From positions 62,001 through 126,000 of the forward strand of contig CALJVP010000002.1 in the NCBI GenBank assembly GCA_937773605.1: a DNA stretch of 64,000 nucleotides. Reading direction: 5' to 3'. Under the pieces are notes generated by a model, which was given only the letters and a program-made list of their open reading frames with translations, ran no database searches and was not told the origin of the DNA. A program made the translations under genes and the position numbers. Source of the DNA: an uncultured SAR86 cluster bacterium. Its GTDB lineage: Bacteria; Pseudomonadota; Gammaproteobacteria; Magnimaribacterales; Magnimaribacteraceae. This document shows, in pieces, positions 55,315 through 62,743 of the stretch. The stretch's first letter is position 1; each line of letters opens with the position of its first letter.

Positions 55315-56712
55315 TTAGTCATCCTCATTTTCATCATAAAACTGGCCTGGGAACCTATCACTCTTAGCTAAATTTTGGAAAGTAGCTATTTCTCTTCTAA
55401 AAGCTAATTTAGTCGTACCGGTAGGCCCATTCCTTTGTTTAGCAATGTTAATCTCAGCTTGACCTCTACTTTCGAGATCACTTTCATCATAATATTCATG
55501 CCTATAGACAAATGCTATAAGGTCTGCATCTTGCTCAATAGCTCCTGAATCTCTTAAATCTGCAAGAATTGGCCTTTTATTAGGTCGAGATTCTACGGCC
55601 CTATTTAATTGAGAAAGACCCACAACAGGAACGTTTAATTCTTTAGCCAGCGCCTTTAAAGACCTACTTATCTCACTAACTTCTTGTACCCGATTATCTC
55701 CTCTTCCAGGTACTTGCATTAAACCTATATAGTCAATAACTATTAGAGCTAAATCTGGATTTTCACGCTTTACTCTTCTTGCTCTTGCTCTCACTTCAGA
55801 TGGAGATAAGGCAGGAGTATCATCAAGTAAAATCTTCTTTTGACTTAAGATTGATAAAGCTTTGTCAATTCCCTCCCAGTCTGCTTCTTGCAATTGCCCT
55901 CTCATAATTCTTTGAATGTCTATATTTGAAATACTTGCAATAAACCTTCTTATGACTTGCTCTGAGGACATTTCCATACTGAAGAGGAGAACCGTTTGAT
56001 CAGTTTGTTTAGCTACATTCTCAGCTATATTAAATCCTAAAGCACTCTTACCCATAGAGGGCCTTCCTGCAATAATAATTAGATCTGATTTTTGTAACCC
56101 TAGAGTTATCTCATCAATATCTGCAAAACCTGTGCTTACTCCAACCAGTGAATTGCCACTCTCAGCTGATTCTTGAATCTCAGCATACACTGGCCCTAAT
56201 AATTCTTTAGCTGTTCTTGGACCTATCGACCTGCTTACATCATCTCTTAAACTTAAAATACTTTCTTCAGCTTCATCAATAACCCTGTCACTACCTGAAG
56301 CATCAGATTCTTTTGCAATCTGTGAGATATTTTCTGCGGTAATTATCAGTCTTCTTAGATTTGATCTTTGTTTAATTATATCTGCGTAACTCTCAATATT
56401 TGCTACGCTTGGGGTTTCTCTTGCCAACAGCGTTAAGTAGTCCTTTCCACCAGAATTGATTAACTTAGGAAGATCTCCATTGCCTTCTATAGCTTCTTGA
56501 ACAGTGATCACATCTACAGGCTTGCCTTCATCTTGAAGGTTGTAAATAGTCTTAAAGATTAACTTATGTTCATCTTTATAAAAGTCATCCTCTCTAATAA
56601 CAACATGAACTAAGTCCCAAGCCTCATTCTTCAGCATAATGCCACCCAAGACGGCTCTTTCTGCTTCAATTGAGAAAGGTAATTGTTTGTTCTTAAATAT
56701 TTCTTGGGCCAT
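55315..56712 (-). CDS. dnaB: Replicative DNA helicase DnaB
   Basis: A 465-residue helicase: N-terminal primase-interacting domain (LPFSIEAERAVLGGIMLKNEAWD), a linker, then the RecA-like motor with Walker A AGRPSMGKSALGFNIA, ALIVIDYIGLMQVPGR and GLSQLNRAVESRPNKRP. It unwinds DNA at the replication fork as a hexamer. It follows the rpsF-rpsR-rplI operon as in E. coli, Pseudomonas and many others, after a 78-base gap with unusual interleaved repeats. Confidence 0.97.
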   Translation of the reverse strand: MAQEIFKNKQLPFSIEAERAVLGGIMLKNEAWDLVHVVIREDDFYKDEHKLIFKTIYNLQDEGKPVDVITVQEAIEGNGDLPKLINSGGKDYLTLLARETPSVANIESYADIIKQRSNLRRLIITAENISQIAKESDASGSDRVIDEAEESILSLRDDVSRSIGPRTAKELLGPVYAEIQESAESGNSLVGVSTGFADIDEITLGLQKSDLIIIAGRPSMGKSALGFNIAENVAKQTDQTVLLFSMEMSSEQVIRRFIASISNIDIQRIMRGQLQEADWEGIDKALSILSQKKILLDDTPALSPSEVRARARRVKRENPDLALIVIDYIGLMQVPGRGDNRVQEVSEISRSLKALAKELNVPVVGLSQLNRAVESRPNKRPILADLRDSGAIEQDADLIAFVYRHEYYDESDLESRGQAEINIAKQRNGPTGTTKLAFRREIATFQNLAKSDRFPGQFYDENEDD

Positions 56713-56746
56713 AAAACAGAAGAGAAGTTATTTCAGTGACGATCTT

Positions 56747-56778
56747 TTATTCTCCCATTGATAGAGAATAAATCAATG
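56747..56778 (-). repeat. Two interleaved perfect inverted repeats between rplI and dnaB
   Basis: In transcript direction the order is CATTGAT, TTATTCTC, ATCAATG, GAGAATAA. The first pairs perfectly with the third (7 bp) and the second with the fourth (8 bp), all within 32 bases. The two hairpins exclude each other, which gives a two-state element in the leader of dnaB. No T run follows, so a plain terminator is unlikely. Confidence 0.6.
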
Positions 56779-56790
56779 AATATTTAATAC

Positions 56791-57246
56791 TTATTCTTCT
56801 AAAATAGCTTCGATCGTAATTGAAATCGTTTGAACAACTTCTGGGTGAAGTTCTATATCTATTTTATAATCCCCAACTTCTTTTAATGCACCTTCAGGAA
56901 GTCTTACAGAACTCTTCTCAACTTCCAGTCCCTGCTCAATTATTGCATCTGAAATTTCTCTTGTTCCTATAGACCCATAGAGTGTTCCTTCTTCGGAAAC
57001 CGGAACTGCAAGTTTTATTTTTATCTCTTCTAATTGCGTAGCTAATTTAGAGGCAATTTCTTTTCTATCCGACTCTGCAGATAGAAGAGCAGATTTTCTT
57101 GCTTCATATTCAGCTTTATTATTTTCGTCAGCTCTAATAGCCTTACCAGAGGGAATTAAAAAATTTCTGCCGTAACCAGATTTAACATCAACTAGATCTC
57201 CTGGCTCTCCGAGTTGTGAAACTTGTTGTAATAGTATTAATTCCAT
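56791..57246 (-). CDS. rplI: 50S ribosomal protein bL9
   Basis: A 151-residue protein: N-terminal RNA-binding domain with MELILLQQVSQLGEPGDLVDVKSGYGRNFLIPSGKA, a long connecting helix and a C-terminal domain with LYGSIGTREISDAI. It sits at the base of the L1 stalk and helps keep the reading frame. It lies 5 bases after rpsR in the standard operon. Confidence 0.97.
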   Translation of the reverse strand: MELILLQQVSQLGEPGDLVDVKSGYGRNFLIPSGKAIRADENNKAEYEARKSALLSAESDRKEIASKLATQLEEIKIKLAVPVSEEGTLYGSIGTREISDAIIEQGLEVEKSSVRLPEGALKEVGDYKIDIELHPEVVQTISITIEAILEE

Positions 57247-57251
57247 AATTC

Positions 57252-57518
57252 TTAGTGATAGTGTGAATCTGTGTAAGGTATGAGAGCCAAGTGACGCGCT
57301 CTTTTAACTGCTTTGTTTAACTGTCTTTGATATTTAGCTGAAGTACCTGTCATCCTTGCAGGAATAATTTTACCAGTTTCCGTAATGTATTCCTTCAATA
57401 GTTTAATGTCTTTAAAATCTACTTCCTTAATACCAAGCGATGTAAATTTACAATATTTAGGACGATTATCAAAATCTGTTCTTCTTCTTTTAAAATTTTT
57501 CTTTTGCTTTTTTGCCAT
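57252..57518 (-). CDS. rpsR: 30S ribosomal protein bS18
   Basis: An 88-residue protein, slightly longer than E. coli S18, with [38 protein letters not shown] and [21 protein letters not shown]. It pairs with bS6 on the platform of the 30S subunit. One base separates it from rpsF, consistent with strict co-expression. priB, found between rpsF and rpsR in enterobacteria, is absent. Confidence 0.97.
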   Translation of the reverse strand: MAKKQKKNFKRRRTDFDNRPKYCKFTSLGIKEVDFKDIKLLKEYITETGKIIPARMTGTSAKYQRQLNKAVKRARHLALIPYTDSHYH

Positions 57519-57519
57519 T

Positions 57520-58092
57520 TTATTTCTCTGTTTCAGGTTCTTCTGATGCCACCTCTATAACATTTTCTACTTCTGATACTACTTCAGCTTCTTCTGGTTC
57601 TGGTGCTTCTGAAGCTGCTTCTGCTTCTGGTTCTGGTTCAGCTTCTTGCTTAGCCTCTGCTTCGGCTGCTCTTCGTGCAGTTTCTTTCATTCTACTCTTT
57701 TCTTTCAAAGCCTTTTCTTCTTGATATTTTCTTTGTTTTTCTTCCTCATAGCTCTCTTTTTCGCTGTCTTCTCTGGTTTGCGCTAATAAAGCTGAGGAGT
57801 CTGAATGTGCCTCTTTAGTATTAAGAACGAGATTTCTTATGACCGAATCATTGAATTTAAAAGAATTCTTAATTTCATCAATAGCGGTCTGACCGCATTC
57901 TATATTTAAAAGTGCATAAGCTGCTTTAAATTGATCTTGTATAGGATAAGCAAGCCTTCTATTGCCAATATTCTCAGAACGATGAACCGTTCCTCCAGAA
58001 TCTGTAACTATTGAAGAAAGCTTCGTTATTATCGTAGGTGCTTGATCGGATTGATCAGGATGAACTAGAAAAACTATTTCATAATGTCGCAT
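57520..58092 (-). CDS. rpsF: 30S ribosomal protein bS6 with long acidic C-terminal extension
   Basis: 190 residues. The first 95 form a normal S6 domain ([52 protein letters not shown]). The remainder is an extension: a charged helix-like stretch (about 108-150, [21 protein letters not shown]) and an Ala/Glu/Pro-rich acidic tail ([18 protein letters not shown]). E. coli S6 ends at 131-135 residues and carries added glutamates. Here an acidic tail is genetically encoded, perhaps taking the same place. The start is ATG at 58092. Confidence 0.95.
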   Translation of the reverse strand: MRHYEIVFLVHPDQSDQAPTIITKLSSIVTDSGGTVHRSENIGNRRLAYPIQDQFKAAYALLNIECGQTAIDEIKNSFKFNDSVIRNLVLNTKEAHSDSSALLAQTREDSEKESYEEEKQRKYQEEKALKEKSRMKETARRAAEAEAKQEAEPEPEAEAASEAPEPEEAEVVSEVENVIEVASEEPETEK

Positions 58093-58112
58093 GTGTACCC
58101 CTTGGTTATTAA

Positions 58113-58131
58113 CTCCCGCTTAAGCGTGGAG
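58113..58131 (-). promoter_or_regulatory. Hairpin in the rpsF leader, possible S6:S18 autoregulatory site
   Basis: In transcript direction CTCC-A-CGC pairs with GCG-GGAG around a TTAA loop, a seven-pair stem with one bulged A, 20 bases before the rpsF ATG. S6:S18 leaders in many bacteria bind the S6-S18 dimer in this position. The match to the known motif was not tested, so the functional call is tentative. Confidence 0.35.
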
Positions 58132-58164
58132 TAAGGTATTAAAAAAGAGGCATTCTATTTGACG

Positions 58165-59130
58165 TTAAGACTTAGCGCAAGCCAAATAAAGTATCTCAAG
58201 TATTAAGTCATTAAAGCCAATGCCTTCTAGTGCAGCTGATTTTGGTACAAGGCTAGTCTCAGTTAAGCCAGGTACTGTGTTAATCTCGATGAGCTGGAAG
58301 TTATTATTATTATCTTTTATAAGATCTACTCTCCCCCATCCTTCACACCCCAAAGATTTAAATGCATGCCAACAAAAATCTTTAAGTGTAGTTAAGTTAT
58401 CAGGCTCTATGCTTGCCAAGGTATATTTGGTTTCTTTGCTTAGGTATTTTGCTTCATAGTCATAGAAAGCTCCCTTTGCTTCTATAGCAACAGGAGGCAA
58501 AACGCGATCTCCTAAAATTGTCACTGTAATCTCAACACCATCAACGAAGGCTTCAGCAAGGACTGTATCATCGTACTTTATTGCCTCTGTAATTGCCTCT
58601 TCTAAGCTCCCTTCTCCTGGTTTCACTATGCTAATACCATAGCTCGAACCTTCGTTAGCTGGTTTTACTACGAAAGCCTTATCTAGAGCAGTAATATCAT
58701 CAGAACCCGATAAGAATGGGGTTATTTCCATATCTGATTTACCCGCATTTGTAATTTCTACAAAATCCGGAGTTGGCAAAGAAACTTCTCTCCAAACTTT
58801 TTTTGTTTCTACTTTATTCATTGCCAATTTACAGGCCGCAGCCTTGCTACCGGTAAACAATATTCCTTTATCAGTTAATAAATCTTGAATGAAACCGTCT
58901 TCACCCCCTCTACCATGAAGAGCTATAAAGGCAATATCAAAACCCTCTAGTTGTAATTTAGATTCTTCAGGAGAAACAAGGTCTATTGCTTTTGCATTTA
59001 TTTGCATCTCTGTAAGGCTTTTTAAAACAGCATTTCCTGATTTCAATGATATTTCTCTTTCTGCGGACCAACCGCCCATAAGGACGGCCACTTTCTTATT
59101 GCCTAAAAAAGATAAATCTCTATTCTTCAT
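58165..59130 (-). CDS. ddl: D-alanine--D-alanine ligase
   Basis: A 321-residue ATP-grasp ligase: VAVLMGGWSAEREISLKSG at the N-terminus, IALHGRGGEDGFIQDLLTDKGILFTGS, KPANEGSSYGISIV and the C-terminal EINTVPGLTETSLVPKSA. It makes the D-Ala-D-Ala end of the peptidoglycan stem peptide. It follows murC directly with no murB between, as in Pseudomonas, but ftsQ-ftsA-ftsZ do not follow. Confidence 0.97.
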   Translation of the reverse strand: MKNRDLSFLGNKKVAVLMGGWSAEREISLKSGNAVLKSLTEMQINAKAIDLVSPEESKLQLEGFDIAFIALHGRGGEDGFIQDLLTDKGILFTGSKAAACKLAMNKVETKKVWREVSLPTPDFVEITNAGKSDMEITPFLSGSDDITALDKAFVVKPANEGSSYGISIVKPGEGSLEEAITEAIKYDDTVLAEAFVDGVEITVTILGDRVLPPVAIEAKGAFYDYEAKYLSKETKYTLASIEPDNLTTLKDFCWHAFKSLGCEGWGRVDLIKDNNNNFQLIEINTVPGLTETSLVPKSAALEGIGFNDLILEILYLACAKS

Positions 59131-60522
59131 TTAATTGCCGTAAGCCTTCATCAAAGACTCTGAAATTTTTGAAATATTCCCGGCGCCTTGCATCAAGATA
59201 ATGCCCTCATGATTTTCTAGAGATTCCTCTATAGCAATGTTTACTTTTGATTCTTCTGATAAGCAAACATTTAGAGTGGTATCTTTTAATTTTTTTAATA
59301 AATCCTTACTTTCGTAATTCTTAATTAAATCTTCTCCAGCTGGATAAACATCCAACAATATCAATTGGTCAACTAATTGTAAGACTTCAACAAACTCTTC
59401 GAACAGATCTTTAGTTCTAGAATATCTATGAGGCTGAAACACCATTGTCAGTTTCTTTTTAGGATGAGACTCTCTAATAGATTCAATTGTATTTTTGATT
59501 TCAGAAGGATGATGCCCGTAATCATCTATTAAGATTAGATTAGAGTTTTTAATGTTCATATTGCCCACTACCTGCATACGCCTGCTGATACCCATAAAGT
59601 TCTTTAAGGCAACTTGAATGATGGATGTATCAATACCTTCTTCTATTGCCAACACACAAGCTGCAGATGCATTGAGAGCGTTATGCCTTCCTAGCATATT
59701 AAGATCAATTTGAATTGATTGACCAGAATAAGTTAATAAGAAATGGGATCTAAATTCAGAAGGCTCATAATTGCTAATAACGTAATCATTTGTTTCGTCG
59801 AAGCCGTAAGTCACATTAGGCCTTGAACATTGGGGTAAAAGCTTCTGAACCTCAGGATCATCACCACAGGCTATTAGAAGCCCATCAAAAGGAAGTTTTT
59901 TTACAAATGACAAGAAGGCTTTGCGCAGATTCTCAAAATCATTTCCGTAATTAATAAGATGGTCTTCCTCTATATTGGTAATGATAGAAACTGAAGGCTG
60001 TAACATTAAAAAAGACTGATCGCTCTCATCAGCTTCGGCAACAAGGTAATCGCCTTTCCCTAATTTAGCGTTTGAAGCAAAACTATTAATAATTCCTCCG
60101 TTTATAAAAGTAGGATCTAGGCTTGCTTCTGTAAAAATAGATGCCACTAAGCTTGTTGTGGTTGTTTTTCCATGGGTACCTGCTATTGCTATACCTCTTT
60201 TCATGTTCATTAAACTGGATAACATTTCTGCTCTAGCGAGAACAGGTATTCCTTTTAACTTGGCTGCAATTAACTCTGGGTTACCGTGATCTATGGCGCT
60301 TGATATTACTATCATGTCAGCTGTATCTATATTAGAAGCCGCGTGACCTATGTGAATCTCAGCACCCATAGATCTCAACCTATCAATTATTTCTGAATCA
60401 GAAATATCAGAACCAGAGACTTCATAATTTAAATTTATTAAAACCTCAGCTATGCCGCTCATACCACTGCCGCCTATTCCAACAAAAAAGATCTTTGATA
60501 ACCTTGATCTATATTTTTTCAT
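59131..60522 (-). CDS. murC: UDP-N-acetylmuramate--L-alanine ligase
   Basis: A 463-residue Mur ligase: FFVGIGGSGMSGIAEVL for UDP binding, P-loop GTHGKTTTTSLVASIF, EADESDQSFL and DDYGHHPSEIKNTIES. It adds the first amino acid to UDP-MurNAc. The start lies 14 bases inside the end of murG; the end abuts ddl. Confidence 0.97.
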   Translation of the reverse strand: MKKYRSRLSKIFFVGIGGSGMSGIAEVLINLNYEVSGSDISDSEIIDRLRSMGAEIHIGHAASNIDTADMIVISSAIDHGNPELIAAKLKGIPVLARAEMLSSLMNMKRGIAIAGTHGKTTTTSLVASIFTEASLDPTFINGGIINSFASNAKLGKGDYLVAEADESDQSFLMLQPSVSIITNIEEDHLINYGNDFENLRKAFLSFVKKLPFDGLLIACGDDPEVQKLLPQCSRPNVTYGFDETNDYVISNYEPSEFRSHFLLTYSGQSIQIDLNMLGRHNALNASAACVLAIEEGIDTSIIQVALKNFMGISRRMQVVGNMNIKNSNLILIDDYGHHPSEIKNTIESIRESHPKKKLTMVFQPHRYSRTKDLFEEFVEVLQLVDQLILLDVYPAGEDLIKNYESKDLLKKLKDTTLNVCLSEESKVNIAIEESLENHEGIILMQGAGNISKISESLMKAYGN

Positions 60523-61567
60523 TAATTATTTTATATATATCTTTTACCGATGAAGTGCTAAAAGCTTTTTTTGCATTCAAGCCCATCTCTTCTCTTCTTT
60601 TAATATCTTTTTCTATATTTGAGATCAGATCAAGTAGAGAAGAAGAATTATCTAATTTTGACTCTACTATTTCTGCTCCACCTAAGCTCTTTAAATAAAG
60701 TGCATTATAGTACTGATGATTATCTGTAGCCCATGGTAGAGGCATTAATATTGAGGCTTTACCAAAGGCTGCTATCTCACTTATTGTCATTGCTCCTGAT
60801 CTGGCTATTATTAAATCAGCCTTCTCATATTCTTGCCCAATATTCTTAATGTAATCTAAAACTTCATGTTTTATTGATAACCCTAGATATGCTTGCTTTA
60901 AAGAAGGAAAATCAGTTGGACCAGATTGATGAACAATATTCCAATGCTCATAATCTTCAGCTTCTTCTAGTGCTTGAATAAAAATCTTATTTAATTGCGA
61001 AGAACCTTGACTCCCGCCAAGAACAAGGATGTTGAATTCTTGACTAATCTTACTCACAACTTGTGATTCGTTAAAGAGTTCACCCCTGAGAGGGTTGCCC
61101 ACAAACTCAGTTCTATTATCAGCCTTGAACGTTTCCGGGAAACCTTCAAAAGTTATCCTTGAGAATTTGTTTAGAATTCTGTTTGATAGGCCAGCCACAC
61201 TGTTCTGCTCATGAATAAATAGTGGAATTCTTAAAAGAGGAGCAGCCAAACCAATCGGAAGACTTATATAGCCTCCCGTTGAAAAAATAGCATCTGGTTT
61301 AAAGCTAATTAATAAGTAAATAGCCTTAATATAAGCAACACAGAGCTCAAATATCGCTTTAATTTTTTCAATAAATTTCTTTCCCAAGAAACCTGACACA
61401 GAAAGCGTTATAAAGTTAAAGCCTTCTTCTCTGGCAATACCCTCCTCAAGAGATTTTGTTCTTCCTACCCAAATAACTTCTGCAGAGTTTTCCTTAAATA
61501 CCCTTGCAACAGACAAAGCTGGGTAAACATGCCCACCTGTTCCTCCAGCTACAACAATAATCTTCAT
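60509..61567 (-). CDS. murG: UDP-GlcNAc:lipid I N-acetylglucosaminyltransferase MurG
   Basis: A 352-residue GT28 enzyme: GGTGGHVYPALSVA, FSTGGYISLPIGLAA, HEQNSVAGLSNRIL and the donor-site loops GGSQGSSQLN and ARSGAMTISEIAAFGKASILMPLPWATDNHQ. It turns lipid I into lipid II on the inner face of the membrane. The start overlaps the ftsW stop by one base. Confidence 0.97.
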   Translation of the reverse strand: MKIIVVAGGTGGHVYPALSVARVFKENSAEVIWVGRTKSLEEGIAREEGFNFITLSVSGFLGKKFIEKIKAIFELCVAYIKAIYLLISFKPDAIFSTGGYISLPIGLAAPLLRIPLFIHEQNSVAGLSNRILNKFSRITFEGFPETFKADNRTEFVGNPLRGELFNESQVVSKISQEFNILVLGGSQGSSQLNKIFIQALEEAEDYEHWNIVHQSGPTDFPSLKQAYLGLSIKHEVLDYIKNIGQEYEKADLIIARSGAMTISEIAAFGKASILMPLPWATDNHQYYNALYLKSLGGAEIVESKLDNSSSLLDLISNIEKDIKRREEMGLNAKKAFSTSSVKDIYKIINEKI

Positions 61568-62739
61568 TAAAAAGCTGCTCTTCTAGAAACATGAGCTACA
61601 GGCATTGCTACTTTTGTTTCATAATCGATTCTTAGTACCAAACCTATGAGAGAGCACATCACCAATAGATTTGTTCCTCCATAGCTGATAAAAGGGAGGG
61701 TCAATCCTTTTGTCGGTAGAAGGCCTGTAGCAACACCAACGTTGATAAACGTATGGAGACCTAAGAGGATGGCTACTCCATAGGCTGCAAAAAAACCAAA
61801 ATACTGGTTTTTTATTAACGCTTGTTTTGCTATGTAAAAGCATCTAAAAGCCAAGCCAAATAAAAGGCTTATGATCACTATTCCTCCAAGAAGACCCATT
61901 TCTTCAACTACCACAGAATAAATAAAATCAGTGTGCACATCTGGAAGATATCCCATTTTCATTAAACCTTCTCCAAGACCTACTCCAAACCAGTCTCCTC
62001 TTCCTATAGACATCAAAGACAATGTTAATTGATACCCGGTCCCAAAGGGATCACTCCATGGATCAGTAAAAGAAATTATTCTTTCCCACCTCCATGGCAC
62101 AAAGATAATTAGAGCTAAGATTCCTATTAAAGCTAGAAACAAAACTAATAAAAATTGCCTTAAATGGACTCCTGCTAAAAAAAGCACTCCTAAGACGGTC
62201 GCAAGAATTACTGCAGAAGTTCCTAAATCTGGCTGAAGAAGTATTAAAGAGACTACTAAGACTATAAGAAAAGCTGGCTTAAAAAACCCAAACCAATGCG
62301 TCTGTAAATCAGTAATTCTTCTTACTGAGTAGGCAGATACATACACAATACTTATGAACTTCATCACTTCAGAGGGTTGCAATCCAATACCTCCAATCCT
62401 TATCCATCTATTTGCTCCATTAACTTCCACTCCTATCCCGGGCATAAAAACAAGCAGTAATAAAAGCATACCAAAAAAAAGTAACCACTTATCGAACCTC
62501 TCCCAGAATGAGAGTGGTGTAATGCTAATTAAGAACAGCAATAAACACCCTGCAATGAAATGAAATGACTGCTTAATTAGCATACTAAATGGATAGCCAG
62601 AAATAGAATCTGAGAACTGGACAGAGGCAGAAGCAAGTATTATTAAACCGAATATTGAGACTAAAAAGAATATAGATAAAAGGAAAAAGTCTACTTTTGA
62701 AAAATCAATAGGTCCAAATAAGCTTCTAAAGTTTAACAT
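61567..62739 (-). CDS. ftsW: Septal peptidoglycan polymerase FtsW
   Basis: A 390-residue SEDS protein with about ten helices. NGANRWIRIGGIGLQPSEVMK carries the catalytic region, followed by LLQPDLGTSAVI, a GYLPDVHTDFIYSVVVEEMGLLGG loop and LPFISYGGTNLLVMCSLIGLVLRI. With FtsI it polymerises lipid II at the septum. It lies 4 bases after murD. Confidence 0.97.
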   Translation of the reverse strand: MLNFRSLFGPIDFSKVDFFLLSIFFLVSIFGLIILASASVQFSDSISGYPFSMLIKQSFHFIAGCLLLFLISITPLSFWERFDKWLLFFGMLLLLLVFMPGIGVEVNGANRWIRIGGIGLQPSEVMKFISIVYVSAYSVRRITDLQTHWFGFFKPAFLIVLVVSLILLQPDLGTSAVILATVLGVLFLAGVHLRQFLLVLFLALIGILALIIFVPWRWERIISFTDPWSDPFGTGYQLTLSLMSIGRGDWFGVGLGEGLMKMGYLPDVHTDFIYSVVVEEMGLLGGIVIISLLFGLAFRCFYIAKQALIKNQYFGFFAAYGVAILLGLHTFINVGVATGLLPTKGLTLPFISYGGTNLLVMCSLIGLVLRIDYETKVAMPVAHVSRRAAF

Positions 62740-62743
62740 TCGA

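Noticed and set aside
56747-56778. Full H-type pseudoknot
   Set aside because: Both stems are perfect but the loop that would cross stem 1 has zero bases, so both cannot form completely at once; alternative hairpins are more realistic.
58093-58164. Assembly join between ddl and rpsF as proof of a misassembly
   Set aside because: Nothing in the sequence itself (no repeat, no truncated gene on either side) indicates a chimeric junction; kept only as a check in the finding.
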